Part shown: piece by piece, positions 6,170-14,100 of the stretch
Layout: each line of letters starts with the position of its first letter
Numbering within the stretch: the first letter of the stretch is position 1
Assembly: GCA_018897155.1 (NCBI GenBank)
Contig: JAHILE010000009.1
Coordinates: forward strand, 1 to 14,810
DNA from: Nanoarchaeota archaeon
Lineage (GTDB): Archaea; EX4484-52; LFW-46
Direction of reading: 5' to 3'
Length of the DNA: 14,810 nt
Notes under the pieces: generated by a model
Told to the model about the DNA's origin: nothing
The model's database searches: none
The model's input: only the letters and a program-made list of their open reading frames with translations
Made by a program: the position numbers and the translations under genes

Positions 6170-6979
6170 ATGATAACAAAAATTACAAGCAATTATGTAA
6201 TTAATCTGATAAAAAATGGAAAGCGATTTGACAAGCGAAAGCTTGACGAGATGCGCGACTTAAAAATCGAATACGATATTTCAAGAAACGCCGAAGGCTC
6301 AGCAAAAGTAACGCTCGGAAAGACAGTAATCATAGCAGGCGTTAAGCTCGGGCTATCGACACCATATCCGGATTCACCTGATAAAGGAGTTCTTACGACA
6401 TCTGCGGAATTCCTCACAATTGCAGCGCCCGAATTCGAACCGGGGCTTCCTGGCGAAGAAGCTGTTGAACTCGCGCGAGTCGTTGACAGAGGCATCCGTG
6501 AAGGCCATGCAATTGATCTTGGCAAGCTCTGCATAAAGGAAAAAGTAAAGGTCTGGATGGTCTTCCTTGATATAATGGTAATAAACCATGATGGAAATCT
6601 AATAGATGCTGCAGGCATTGCGGCTCTTGCTGCGCTGACGCATGCAAAAATGCCGAACCTCATTGTTGATGGCGAAGAATACACTACAAACAGGGATAAT
6701 ATGACCGAGCCAGTTCCTTTGCAGGATCTTCCGATACCGGTCACAATCCGAAAAAACGGAGGCGCGCACATTGTTGACACAACAGCTATTGAAGAAAACG
6801 CAATTCATGGAAGGATTACAGTCACCACAAAAGCCAATGGCAACATATGCGCAATGCAGCAGGGCGGAGCAAACGCTTTCACAATTGAAGAAATCAATAG
6901 CATTGTCGCGATGTCGCAGAAAATTGGAGAGGAGATTAGGAAAGAGCATTTTCATCCATCAAAACATAAATTGGGATGA
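6170..6979 (+). CDS. rrp42: Exosome ring subunit Rrp42 (inactive RNase PH fold)
   Basis: Rrp42 alternates with Rrp41 in the hexameric exosome ring; it binds RNA and shapes the Rrp41 active site but lacks catalytic residues itself. The 269-aa protein opens with a helix and GKRFDKRKLDEMRDLKIEYD, then EGSAKVTLGKTVIIAGVK, the Rrp42 form of the RNase PH fold. The signature LTTSAEFLTIAAPEFEPG..EEAVELARVVDRGIRE is present. The position equivalent to Rrp41's ADMP reads IVDTTAIEE, the non-catalytic form. The start is ATG 6170 with GGAGATG seven nt upstream; a TTG at 6164 is less likely. Distance from rrp41 (126 nt) is larger than usual for these genes, so rrp42 may have its own promoter. Confidence 0.96.
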   Translation: MITKITSNYVINLIKNGKRFDKRKLDEMRDLKIEYDISRNAEGSAKVTLGKTVIIAGVKLGLSTPYPDSPDKGVLTTSAEFLTIAAPEFEPGLPGEEAVELARVVDRGIREGHAIDLGKLCIKEKVKVWMVFLDIMVINHDGNLIDAAGIAALAALTHAKMPNLIVDGEEYTTNRDNMTEPVPLQDLPIPVTIRKNGGAHIVDTTAIEENAIHGRITVTTKANGNICAMQQGGANAFTIEEINSIVAMSQKIGEEIRKEHFHPSKHKLG

Positions 6980-7172
6980 AAAGCCTAGAGCGAACGAAGT
7001 GAAGCGAAAGGATTTTGGGCATGTGAAGCATCATAAGGGCTGAAATTATTTCCTTAGTTATTGAGAATTTTGAATCATCTGTAAAGTTTATTAGATTGGA
7101 AAGCAGCTTATAGTAATTATTGAGTGGTGAAGAGAACATAGGTTTATAAATCTTAACGCGCCATCAAATAAT
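6979..7172. other. Spacer after rrp42 with a purine-rich stem-loop
   Basis: Immediately after the rrp42 stop, AAAAGCCT (6979-6986) pairs 7 of 8 with AGGATTTT (7009-7016) around a purine-rich loop (AGAGCGAACGAAGTGAAGCG). It could be an rrp42 3'-end structure or a dispersed repeat copy. The remainder to 7142 shows no gene. Confidence 0.35.
7143..7151 (+). promoter_or_regulatory. TATA box for a leaderless gene
   Basis: TTTATAAAT begins exactly 30 nt before the ATG at 7173. Predicted transcription start therefore coincides with the start codon, giving a leaderless mRNA; no Shine-Dalgarno is present. Confidence 0.7.
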
Positions 7173-7544
7173 ATGCCTGAAAATTCCGGATATCTATATG
7201 TTCTAGAAGAATGCCTAAAACGCAAAGTTCCAAAAGGAGAGTATATTGATTCTTGCGATATCCTATTTAATACTGCTCGGGCAAATACATTCGAAATCGG
7301 TAATCTAGATACACCACGTCAAGTCCGTTCAGTATTAGCTGCGTTTATGGAACATTACCATTATTTTGTTAAGAGTGTAACGATAACATCCAATCCCGAA
7401 AAAAAAGGAGCTACTGTTATTTTAGAAGTTCCTGAAGACAAACAATATGAATTCGTTAAAGTATTGGATGCAATATATTCTGGAGTTAAAAACGAAGTTA
7501 AGGAAGCTGAAGCAGTTCTTGAGAACGCAAAAAAGAATCTTTAA
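7173..7544 (+). CDS. Hypothetical 123-aa protein
   Basis: I do not recognise this family. The protein is soluble, with no membrane segment or signal. It shows helix 1 (SGYLYVLEECLKRK), a stretch with one Cys (YIDSCDILFNTARANTFEIG), then RQVRSVLAAFMEHYHYF. Two strands separated by a turn follow (VKSVTITSNPEKKGATVILEVP), and a long charged C-terminal helix (EFVKVLDAIYSGVKNEVKEAEAVLENAKK). The beta-turn-beta-helix arrangement could be a small ligand- or dimer-forming fold. It has its own strong leaderless promoter and is followed directly by a T-run, so it is probably a single-gene transcript. The clean frame and promoter make it a real gene. Confidence 0.75.
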   Translation: MPENSGYLYVLEECLKRKVPKGEYIDSCDILFNTARANTFEIGNLDTPRQVRSVLAAFMEHYHYFVKSVTITSNPEKKGATVILEVPEDKQYEFVKVLDAIYSGVKNEVKEAEAVLENAKKNL

Positions 7545-7545
7545 A

Positions 7546-7553
7546 TTTTTTTT
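7546..7553 (+). terminator. T-run terminator
   Basis: Eight consecutive T residues follow the stop codon of the 123-aa gene by one base. Oligo-T is the usual signal for archaeal intrinsic termination. The last T overlaps the stop codon of the convergent remnant. Confidence 0.6.
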
Positions 7554-7819
7554 CACGCAGCATCCTTCACTTCAATCCCGTTCTTTATCGCTTCGCTGAC
7601 TATGGATATCTTTTTTGCGCGCTCTTTAAACTCCTCAGGAGTAAAGCAAAGAAAATCTGCAGGATAATTCAAATTCCAGTAGTCGTACATTCTCGCACCC
7701 CGCTCGATAAAGTCCAGCTTTCTGAATTTCGGGCTCACAATAATCAAATCTATATCGCTCCACTTATGCGGCTTTTTTGAACCATTCGCCAATTTCTTTG
7801 GGTTCAAATCCTTTCGCAA
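7553..7819 (-). pseudogene. Nucleotidyltransferase remnant with damaged GS motif
   Basis: The C-terminal part is a clear MNT-type nucleotidyltransferase: KPHKWSDIDLIIVSPKF, then ERGARMYDYWNLNYPADFLCFTPEEF and a closing helix. Where the family has a strand and FGSxARG ahead of KPHKWSDID, this reads PKKLANGSKKPHKW. That leaves only seven residues between GS and the DxD instead of ten, and the preceding strand is missing. The frame stays open to 8047, but those residues lie antisense to the C39-like gene and look like shadow sequence. TTG 7819 is the only reasonable start near the domain. A different minus frame also reads protein-like up to a stop at 7764-7766 (AEKAYSNKVAKGFEP). That supports a deletion or frameshift in the 5' part. 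Probably an inactive remnant. Confidence 0.55.
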
Positions 7820-7833
7820 CTTTGTTGCTATAG

Positions 7834-7859
7834 GCTTTTTCAGCTTTGCTGAAAAAAGC
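7834..7859. repeat. Tight inverted repeat at the junction of two damaged genes
   Basis: GCTTTTTCAGC (7834-7844) and GCTGAAAAAAGC (7848-7859) form 11-bp arms with a single bulged A and a three-base loop. It lies exactly between the nucleotidyltransferase remnant and the broken 5' end of the C39-like gene. Hairpins of this kind promote deletion and can also end transcripts. Confidence 0.5.
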
Positions 7860-7897
7860 TTCGAGCGCGAGCGAGATGATCCTGCGGCGCGGCTGCC

Positions 7898-8512
7898 TTG
7901 CGCTCCATTCTGGATTTTTTCGGCAAAACCATGAGCGAAGAGGAAATACTGCTTTCTGCCGGAGGGTTTTACAACAGCGAAGGATATTATGGCATGCTTT
8001 CGATTCGCGCGGCAGTCATACTTCATAAAATGGGATTTGAAACCCACATACGCACATACAACACAGAAATTCTTAAGCCGGAATGGTCAACTATCGGCAA
8101 CATTGCATTGATTAAACGCCTTGAAGCGTTGAATAAAAAGCTTGTAAAGGAAAAAAGAAAGGCAAACGTAACTGTAGTTGACTCCATGCTTTATCTTCTA
8201 AAGAACGGGCAGGACTTGAAAATCAAGTTTCCTGAAACAAAAGACATAATACAATTTCTTGAAAGGAAAATTCCTGTCTTGATTTCGGTATGGGCAAAAA
8301 CAATTTATGGAAATTCAGACACCCTTGCAACTGGCGGCCATTATCTTGTTGTAATTGGATACGACGGCAAAAATTTCATAGTGCTGGATCCGTATAACGG
8401 GAAAGAGCGCAAAATTGACGAATCACTCCTGCTTCTTGCGTGGTGCAACAATGCGCTTAATTCAACGGATTTTCTTCTTGCAATAAAGCCAAAAAAGAGG
8501 GCGCGGCGTTGA
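7898..8512 (+). CDS. C39-like cysteine peptidase, 5' end damaged
   Basis: The fold is papain-like C39: a long helical N-terminal part, GGHYLVVIGYDGKNFIVLDPYNG holding the catalytic His148 and Asp164 (numbered from TTG 7898), and a C-terminal strand. No signal peptide or transporter domain is attached. The expected catalytic Cys is encoded just upstream in the same frame (TCC TGC GGC GCG GCT GCC at 7880-7897, reading SCGAAA). However, TGA at 7877-7879 blocks the frame and no ATG, GTG or TTG lies between. The available starts (TTG 7898, ATG 7931) both omit the Cys. One inserted base before the TCC would join the frame to an upstream GAT GAT, giving DDSCGAAALRS. The gene is therefore either frameshifted or a pseudogene. 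C39 domains usually cut leader peptides at double-Gly sites. Confidence 0.6.
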   Translation: MRSILDFFGKTMSEEEILLSAGGFYNSEGYYGMLSIRAAVILHKMGFETHIRTYNTEILKPEWSTIGNIALIKRLEALNKKLVKEKRKANVTVVDSMLYLLKNGQDLKIKFPETKDIIQFLERKIPVLISVWAKTIYGNSDTLATGGHYLVVIGYDGKNFIVLDPYNGKERKIDESLLLLAWCNNALNSTDFLLAIKPKKRARR

Positions 8513-8534
8513 TTACTGATAATTATAACAGTAA
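8513..8534. repeat. 22-bp palindromic element, copy 1 (upstream of minD-like gene)
   Basis: TTACTG-N10-CAGTAA, extending to ATTACTG/CAGTAAT (8512-8535). It begins right after the stop of the C39-like gene and 31 bp before the minD TATA box; a T5 run follows at 8544. A second copy is at 10496-10517, differing at three positions, all in the spacer. Confidence 0.65.
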
Positions 8535-8564
8535 TTCAGTAGCTTTTTGCCATAAAACAAAACC

Positions 8565-8571
8565 TTATATA
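8565..8571 (+). promoter_or_regulatory. TATA box for the minD-like gene
   Basis: TTATATA starts exactly 30 nt before ATG 8595, the same spacing as the gene at 7173, predicting a leaderless mRNA. No Shine-Dalgarno precedes the ATG. Confidence 0.65.
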
Positions 8572-8594
8572 GAACCTTTTACAATATAGAAACT

Positions 8595-9365
8595 ATGCGC
8601 GTCATCTCAGTAGCTTCTGGAAAGGGCGGTGTCGGAAAAACAACAGCGGTTGCGAATATTGGAATAATCCTTGCGTCAAAATACAAGAAGAACGTAATCC
8701 TGGTGGATTGCAATATCACAACGCCGCACCTCGCACTCTACATGGGAATAGACCATCATCCGGTTACTTTGAATCATGTTCTTAAAGGAAAAGCCCGCGT
8801 TTCAGACGCAGTATATCCGCACCACAGCGGCGCGAAAATCATACCGTCATCACTCTCATTAAAAGATCTTGATGGCGTTGATGTAGCGAACATGAAACAG
8901 GTAATAAATAAGATAAAAAAAGCATATCCTGAAACCGATTTTCTGATAATTGACTGCGCGCCCGGGCTTGGCAGGGAAGCAATGGCAGGAATACGATCAA
9001 GCGAAGAGATACTTTACATCACAACACCTTATTTTCCAATAGTTGTTGATATGGTCAAATGCAACCAAGTTGCAAGCGAATTAGGCCTTAAAAAAATCGG
9101 TGCTGTAGTAAACATGAAAAAGAATAACAAGCACGAACTTTCAGATATGGAAATTGAACACATCTCAGAAATATCCATTATCGGATCTGTGCCGCATCAT
9201 CACGATGTTCTAAAGAGCCTTCATAAGAGAATTCCTGTTTCAATCCATTCACCTCGTTCTATCGCCAGCCTTGAATTTGACCGAATAGCTGCAAAAATCG
9301 CCGGAGAAAAAGTTCCTACCGGAGGCTTTTTAGGGCTGGTGCTGAGGATATTCGAACAGAATTAA
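8595..9365 (+). CDS. MinD-like ParA-family ATPase
   Basis: The deviant Walker A motif is complete (ASGKGGVGKTT, Lys at residues 10 and 15), which marks ParA/MinD dimer ATPases. The switch regions follow: ILVDCNITTPHLALYMG (near 36-51) and FLIIDCAPGLGREA (near 116-129). Late residues ISIIGSVPHHHDVLKSLHKRIPV match the MinD C-terminal half. The last segment, GGFLGLVLRIFEQN, is short and amphipathic, like the membrane-targeting tail that lets MinD bind membrane when ATP-bound. Length (256 aa) is normal. It is read from its own leaderless promoter. The next gene, encoding a coiled-coil SepF-like protein, begins within 25 nt and is probably co-transcribed. That suggests a role in placing division or membrane proteins rather than DNA partition. 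Confidence 0.93.
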   Translation: MRVISVASGKGGVGKTTAVANIGIILASKYKKNVILVDCNITTPHLALYMGIDHHPVTLNHVLKGKARVSDAVYPHHSGAKIIPSSLSLKDLDGVDVANMKQVINKIKKAYPETDFLIIDCAPGLGREAMAGIRSSEEILYITTPYFPIVVDMVKCNQVASELGLKKIGAVVNMKKNNKHELSDMEIEHISEISIIGSVPHHHDVLKSLHKRIPVSIHSPRSIASLEFDRIAAKIAGEKVPTGGFLGLVLRIFEQN

Positions 9366-9386
9366 TTAAAAATGAGGATGCGTGAA

Positions 9387-10472
9387 ATGACTGATGAAAC
9401 TGCTCCACAACCAACTCCTTCACCAAACGACAAAGAAAAGGAAATCCAGCAGCTAATAACTGAAAAAAAGGCGCTTGAGGAAAAAAACAAGCGTCTTGCA
9501 TCAATTCTTGAAATTACTGCAAAAAATGTTTCTAAGCTCAAAGCACAGGAAGGTGCCGAGAACAAAACGGGTGCGAACCTAACAAATGATGTGATATCTC
9601 AAGTAGCTTCGATAAAAAAAGAGATAGGCACTCTTGAGCGCAAAATAGAAAAATCGAAAGCAGCGCAGAGTTCGGAGCAGCTTAATGCAGTTATCGAAGA
9701 AATTAAAACGCGGTTTGAAAAAGTTGATGAACGATTGAACATTCTTGATAAGGTAATTACGCTTGAGAAAAAACTTGGAGAAATTGAAGACTCAATAACG
9801 CTCCGCAAAAAAAGCAGCTCCAATCTTTTTGGAGGCCTTGGAACAATAGGCGGCGCAAGCCCTGAAACCGAAAACATTGAAGAGATTGAAAACGCAACAG
9901 ACGATTTTGGCAAACTTGATGAAATAAATCTGAAGATTGATGCAATCATGAAAAAACTGGAAAATCTGCCGGCCGGGGAAAAGCGTTCGCTTTCAGACAG
10001 CCTGAAAAAAATGATTTCTTTAGGAGGAACTTCTGAAAAAAAGAAGCAGGATATTCTTGAAGTAAAGCAAAAAATGAGTGAAGACGACAATCCGGATACC
10101 GGCGATGTTTCAGGAATATCTTTTCGAAAAATAGATAATTTACATGACTCTGAAGAAGAGAATAATGAGGTTTCATTCAAGTCCAACATCAAAGGAATAG
10201 AATCTTTGGAAGGTATGAAGCTCAAGGTTCATACCCCGGAACATTTTTCAGACTTCAAAAAAATACCTGAAGATATACGAAGCGGGCACGTAGTTCTTTT
10301 GAATGTGAAACCGCTTAAAGAAGAAAACATTAGCGAGCTAAGGCATTTTGTCGAAAAAATAAAAAGGATTTCCGACGGGATAAGCTCAAAAATAATGGGC
10401 ATCGGAGAGCACCATATAATAATACTTCCAAAAAAAATAGGCGTGCATCACGATTCTGATAACGCGCAGTAG
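9387..10472 (+). CDS. Coiled-coil protein with C-terminal SepF-like domain
   Basis: Numbered from ATG 9387 (361 aa). Residues 1-15 are Pro/Thr-rich and disordered. About 16-140 is charged heptad-like coiled coil (KEKEIQQLITEKKALEEKNKRL, then several more stretches). A Ser/Gly-rich break (143-157) and a second coiled-coil or linker section to about 275 follow. Residues 277-353 match the SepF/DUF552 fold: LKVHTPEHFSDFKKIPEDI, SGHVVLLNVKPLKEENISEL and SKIMGIGEHHIIILPK. SepF anchors FtsZ to the membrane in archaea that use FtsZ. Ordinary archaeal SepF is about 150 aa with an N-terminal amphipathic helix, and neither the length nor that helix is seen here. The start is chosen for GAGG nine nt upstream; in-frame ATGs at 9372 and 9378 are alternatives. 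It follows the minD-like gene within 25 nt. Confidence 0.8.
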   Translation: MTDETAPQPTPSPNDKEKEIQQLITEKKALEEKNKRLASILEITAKNVSKLKAQEGAENKTGANLTNDVISQVASIKKEIGTLERKIEKSKAAQSSEQLNAVIEEIKTRFEKVDERLNILDKVITLEKKLGEIEDSITLRKKSSSNLFGGLGTIGGASPETENIEEIENATDDFGKLDEINLKIDAIMKKLENLPAGEKRSLSDSLKKMISLGGTSEKKKQDILEVKQKMSEDDNPDTGDVSGISFRKIDNLHDSEEENNEVSFKSNIKGIESLEGMKLKVHTPEHFSDFKKIPEDIRSGHVVLLNVKPLKEENISELRHFVEKIKRISDGISSKIMGIGEHHIIILPKKIGVHHDSDNAQ

Positions 10473-10495
10473 CTGTGTTTTCCTTAAGAATATTT

Positions 10496-10517
10496 TTACT
10501 GGTAGTTATAGCAGTAA
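10496..10517. repeat. 22-bp palindromic element, copy 2 (downstream of SepF-like gene)
   Basis: TTACTG-N10-CAGTAA with spacer GTAGTTATAG. It differs from the copy at 8513-8534 at three spacer positions, and similarity extends into the ATTTCAG that follows. It sits between the ends of two convergent genes, 23 nt past the SepF-like stop. Confidence 0.65.
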
Positions 10518-10519
10518 TT

Positions 10520-10897
10520 TCAGAAAAATTCGTTTTTTGATGCATCTTCAGGCATGTTTACGGGCCTTTCATGCAGTTTCTGGACGTCAGAATGGAGAAG
10601 GACTATTTCGCGCATAAAAACATCGGCATTGTATTTCCTAAGGAACTTCATAACTTCTTCAGAATCATCCAAACAGACAATTATCAACCCCCTTAAAAGG
10701 TTGATGTGCCTGAATTTTGATATGAATCCGGACCGTTCATAACAATACTTACCTTTATTCGACTTATCAGTATAACCGTAAAATTCGCGGCAAAAACGGT
10801 TTATTGACGAATGCGAATTAGTATGCGATATCTTGAAAGCAATAAGCGCTCCTGTGTGCGTTTCTATCACCTCGGAAAATTTCCCGAAAAAAGATAC
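10520..10897 (-). CDS. Conserved-looking small protein, start codon unusual
   Basis: No named family is recognised. The 116-aa product from GTG 10870 reads as a compact globular protein. It has THTGALIAFKISHTN, a basic SINRFCREFYGYTDKSNKGKY segment, then a strand and helix (LLRGLIIVCLDDSEEVMKFL) and a second strand (ADVFMREIVLLHSD). The protein-like frame continues upstream of the GTG (SFFGKFSE) to a stop at 10904-10906 with no ATG, GTG or TTG. The TATA box at 10918-10927 predicts transcription start at about 10896-10897, exactly at a GTA codon in this frame. Translation may begin at GTA (product about 125 aa), or a G-to-A change has destroyed a GTG start. The boundary given here uses the GTA. 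It converges on the SepF-like gene. Confidence 0.65.
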   Translation of the reverse strand, partial: VSFFGKFSEVIETHTGALIAFKISHTNSHSSINRFCREFYGYTDKSNKGKYCYERSGFISKFRHINLLRGLIIVCLDDSEEVMKFLRKYNADVFMREIVLLHSDVQKLHERPVNMPEDASKNEFF

Positions 10898-10917
10898 TAA
10901 TACTTATGTTCAGTAAC

Positions 10918-10927
10918 GTATATATAC
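10918..10927. promoter_or_regulatory. Symmetrical TATA box
   Basis: GTATATATAC is fully palindromic, so it could act in either direction. On the minus strand it predicts a start at about 10896-10897 for the small protein gene. On the plus strand it would fire into the region ahead of the surface protein gene. Confidence 0.55.
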
Positions 10928-11174
10928 TTTCAGCATATTTCTGCGGCATTATGTTAAAAATACGATATGCTTCGAACTTAAATGCCCGAAACAGTAAAAA
11001 TATGCGGCTAATTTTCGTGTGACCGAAACCTTAATTAACCCCTTTGACACATATATAATATCATTATATCTATGTGCATTTTGCAAATAACAAAGAATAC
11101 CAAAACTGCATAAAAATCAATAGCCATCGGTAGGGGAGATTCCTTAGATATTCTATAAAACTGGGGAGTTTTAG
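10928..11174. other. Non-coding region before the surface protein, with promoter candidates
   Basis: No gene found. A TATA-like ATATATAATA (11051-11060) predicts a start near 11081 and a 90-nt leader; a TATAAAA at 11154-11160 would instead start near 11184, after the first ATG. The leader contains two copies of GGGGAG followed by TTAGAT (11133-11149 and 11163-11176), the second forming the ribosome binding site and start region of ATG 11175. Which promoter is used decides between starts 11175 and 11202. Confidence 0.4.
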
Positions 11175-14100
11175 ATGGGGAGGGACTTAAAAGGAAGTAG
11201 CATGAAGAGCAGATATTCTGCTCCGACGGGCTTTGCCGCTCTACTTCGAAAAATCAAGAGTTCTGCATTCGGAATAAAGAAATCTTTCGTAAACTTCAAA
11301 TCGCAGGCAAGCGCAGTTTCTATCATTCTTGCCGCGGCATTTATCGTGGTGCAGTCCCTCATTCTGGCAGTAAATATCACAAATATGACATACGGCAACA
11401 GCTCATTAATTACAGGCAATTTCCTTGCAGGATTAGTAAACGAAACAAACATGACCTATGAAAATGGCTCTTCAATCATAAGCATTCTTGAAGAAAATGC
11501 AACGAATACTGAAATAATTATCAGTAATGCTTCTCAGTCCAATTCCTCTTTTAATGTTGTTAACGAATCGCAGGATAATCTTCTGCAAAACTACTCTGCG
11601 CCCGGAATCTCCCCTCCGGGTGCAGAGCAGGCTAATTCTACAGAACCTGCGGCAAATGAGGGTCTGAATGAAACAATAGAAAATATCTCGCAGCAAAATC
11701 AAAGCGTTGCTTATGGAATACAAAAGAACAACCAAAATGAAACTAATGAAAACAAATCTATTGAAAACAAAACGTTCAGTAAACTGTCCGCAACTGAAGA
11801 AAGCAGCCACGAACCCGCAGAAGTAGGAAAACCCGTAAAATGGCATAAAACAATCCAAATACAAAACAACAGGAACATAAACTCAATAAATCAGGAGATT
11901 GAACTGAGCATACCTGCATCTGCAGAAAATATTCAAGTATTCGAAAATAACAAATTAAAGGCATCGGGCAGAAAATGGATTGAGCCGCTCATAAAAGCAA
12001 AGGAAACAAAGGAATACTATATTGAGTATGAAACGCCTGCGCCGGAGATGAATATAAAAGGCCTTTCTGAAAAAGAGCGCCCGCAAGACACAAACCGATA
12101 TGATGTTATAAACATCTACCATGATGACGAGAACGGCACCATGCATTACTACAACGTAACTGTCAAGATACCCTATGATGAAAAATATGATGTTCTCTGG
12201 AAGAACGGCTTCATGGACATTGTATGGCTGAACGGCACTGAAAAGTTCTTCAGTGAACCGACATCGGTTATGAAAGATCCCGCGCATAACGTCCATTTCA
12301 TAGACTCAAACGGAAACGGCATTAACGATACGCTCGTATTTACTGTTCCCGAACTTTCTGCGGCAGATTACGGCCTGCCGGGATATAGCTGCGAGGAATA
12401 TGACCAGACTGTAGGGTACACAGCAATCAGATCAGAGACAAAAAATTATAACTGGACGCCTAATTACAACTGCCTTGGAAGCGGCCTTAACTGCCAGATG
12501 GTGAATTTCACCATAAATCGAAGGTATGCTGACGTTGGAAATGCTGTAGCGGCATATGTCCAGCTGGTCCATCCAAACACCACTTCGTATTATGTTAGCT
12601 ATGCTGCTGATATAGATTCTGTGGGATGCACGCCTCCTTATAATGCAACCACTGAATTAATTGACTGGAATTGGACATGTAGGGACTCATGTGGTGGAGT
12701 AGTCTCGCCTCTTGGGACGTGCAACATGTCGAAAATGGGATTTAATGCAAGCAGTTACACCGTCCGCCTTGTTGCAGGTAACTTCGTTCTTGTAGATGTA
12801 CTTCAGATAAAGCACACATGGTGCTGGCAGGAGGCAAAACCTCAACTAAGCAATCCGCTTTTGAAGTCTGAAAGCGCCGCTTCCTGGGGCGCTACAACAA
12901 CAGGCGGATGGGGAGAAAGATTCTATTTCAACATAAGCGTAGTAGATCCGCAGGGTGACAATGTAAACCTGACGCTAAAATGGAATCATAGCGCAAATCC
13001 TGCGAATAATTTTGAGTATCTGAACAACACATTATGTACATCATGCACTCCTGAAAGAAATGCAACTCTGAATTACAAAGGTTTTGCCTGTACCAATGCA
13101 GACACAAGCGTATTAGACACAGATGTCTTTTTTAGGATTAATGCGTCGGACAATTCAACAACAACCGAGAACAACAGCTGGGGACCGGACTTAAACTATT
13201 ATTTCACAATAGATAAAGATGACATAAACTCAAACAATATAACGCCTGCATGGAACATGACTGTAAACAGAAGCCAGGCATACAACTTCACAATACAACT
13301 TATAGATAGTGACCGGGCGGTAAGCCCCACAAGCAGCGAGATACAAAGCACTGAAACGCCGATATACATCTCAAAATTCGGAAGCAACGAAACATTCGAA
13401 ACATATTATGTCGCCATCAACTCGTCAGGCTACCTAAACAAAGAGATGAAAAACATATCAACCAGCTGGTGCCAGGACTTCTTTTACGTTGGACAAAATT
13501 ACTGGAAAGGCGGTGTAAGCAGCGCAGCCTGCTTCAAGAACAACCTAACCCAGCCTTCGCCGTCAAACGCGATTCCATTCATGCTCTACGGAAGCTTTAA
13601 GAATACGCTTATATTCCCCGACGGTTCAGCCAATTTTTCGCGTGGAACTGATACAATAACATTCAACGGAAGCGTTTATGACGACTGCGGAGCAGAAGTC
13701 ACAAGCGGAGTTTCGGTCACCTTCAAAATGAAACAAGGGGTAACAGAATATACCTGTTCCGCAAGTTATGTAGGAAGTGTCTGGAAATGCTCAATATCGC
13801 CGGACTATAGTTACACAACAGGGTATTACAACGTGACTATGATGTCAAACAAAACATACTATTACAACGGCTCTGCAAACCGGACAAATGCATTTTATCT
13901 AAAATCAATACCCTTGCTTGAGAATACTGCAGTAACTCCTTCAGCAGACGGATGGGGCTCTGAGCGAAATTTCTCAGTAAATGTTACGGATAATACAGGA
14001 GACACTGTAACCGTTTACCTATGGGAAGAAGTGCCTGCAAGCTCCGGAAACTGGATTCAAATAGGCAATTCTCAGCAGTGCAACAGCCCTTGTTCTGGAA

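Noticed and set aside
6193-6955. Long open frames antisense to rrp42
   Set aside because: They mirror the codon pattern of a clearly conserved gene on the plus strand and show no recognisable protein features.
6771-7043. Plus-strand frame overlapping the rrp42 3' end
   Set aside because: Mostly out-of-frame rrp42 sequence; the non-overlapping tail is only about 20 codons and unlike any protein I know.
7820-8047. N-terminal part of the long minus-strand frame joined to the nucleotidyltransferase remnant
   Set aside because: It is antisense to the C39-like coding sequence, rich in Ser/Arg/Phe shadow residues, and has none of the expected nucleotidyltransferase N-terminal motifs.
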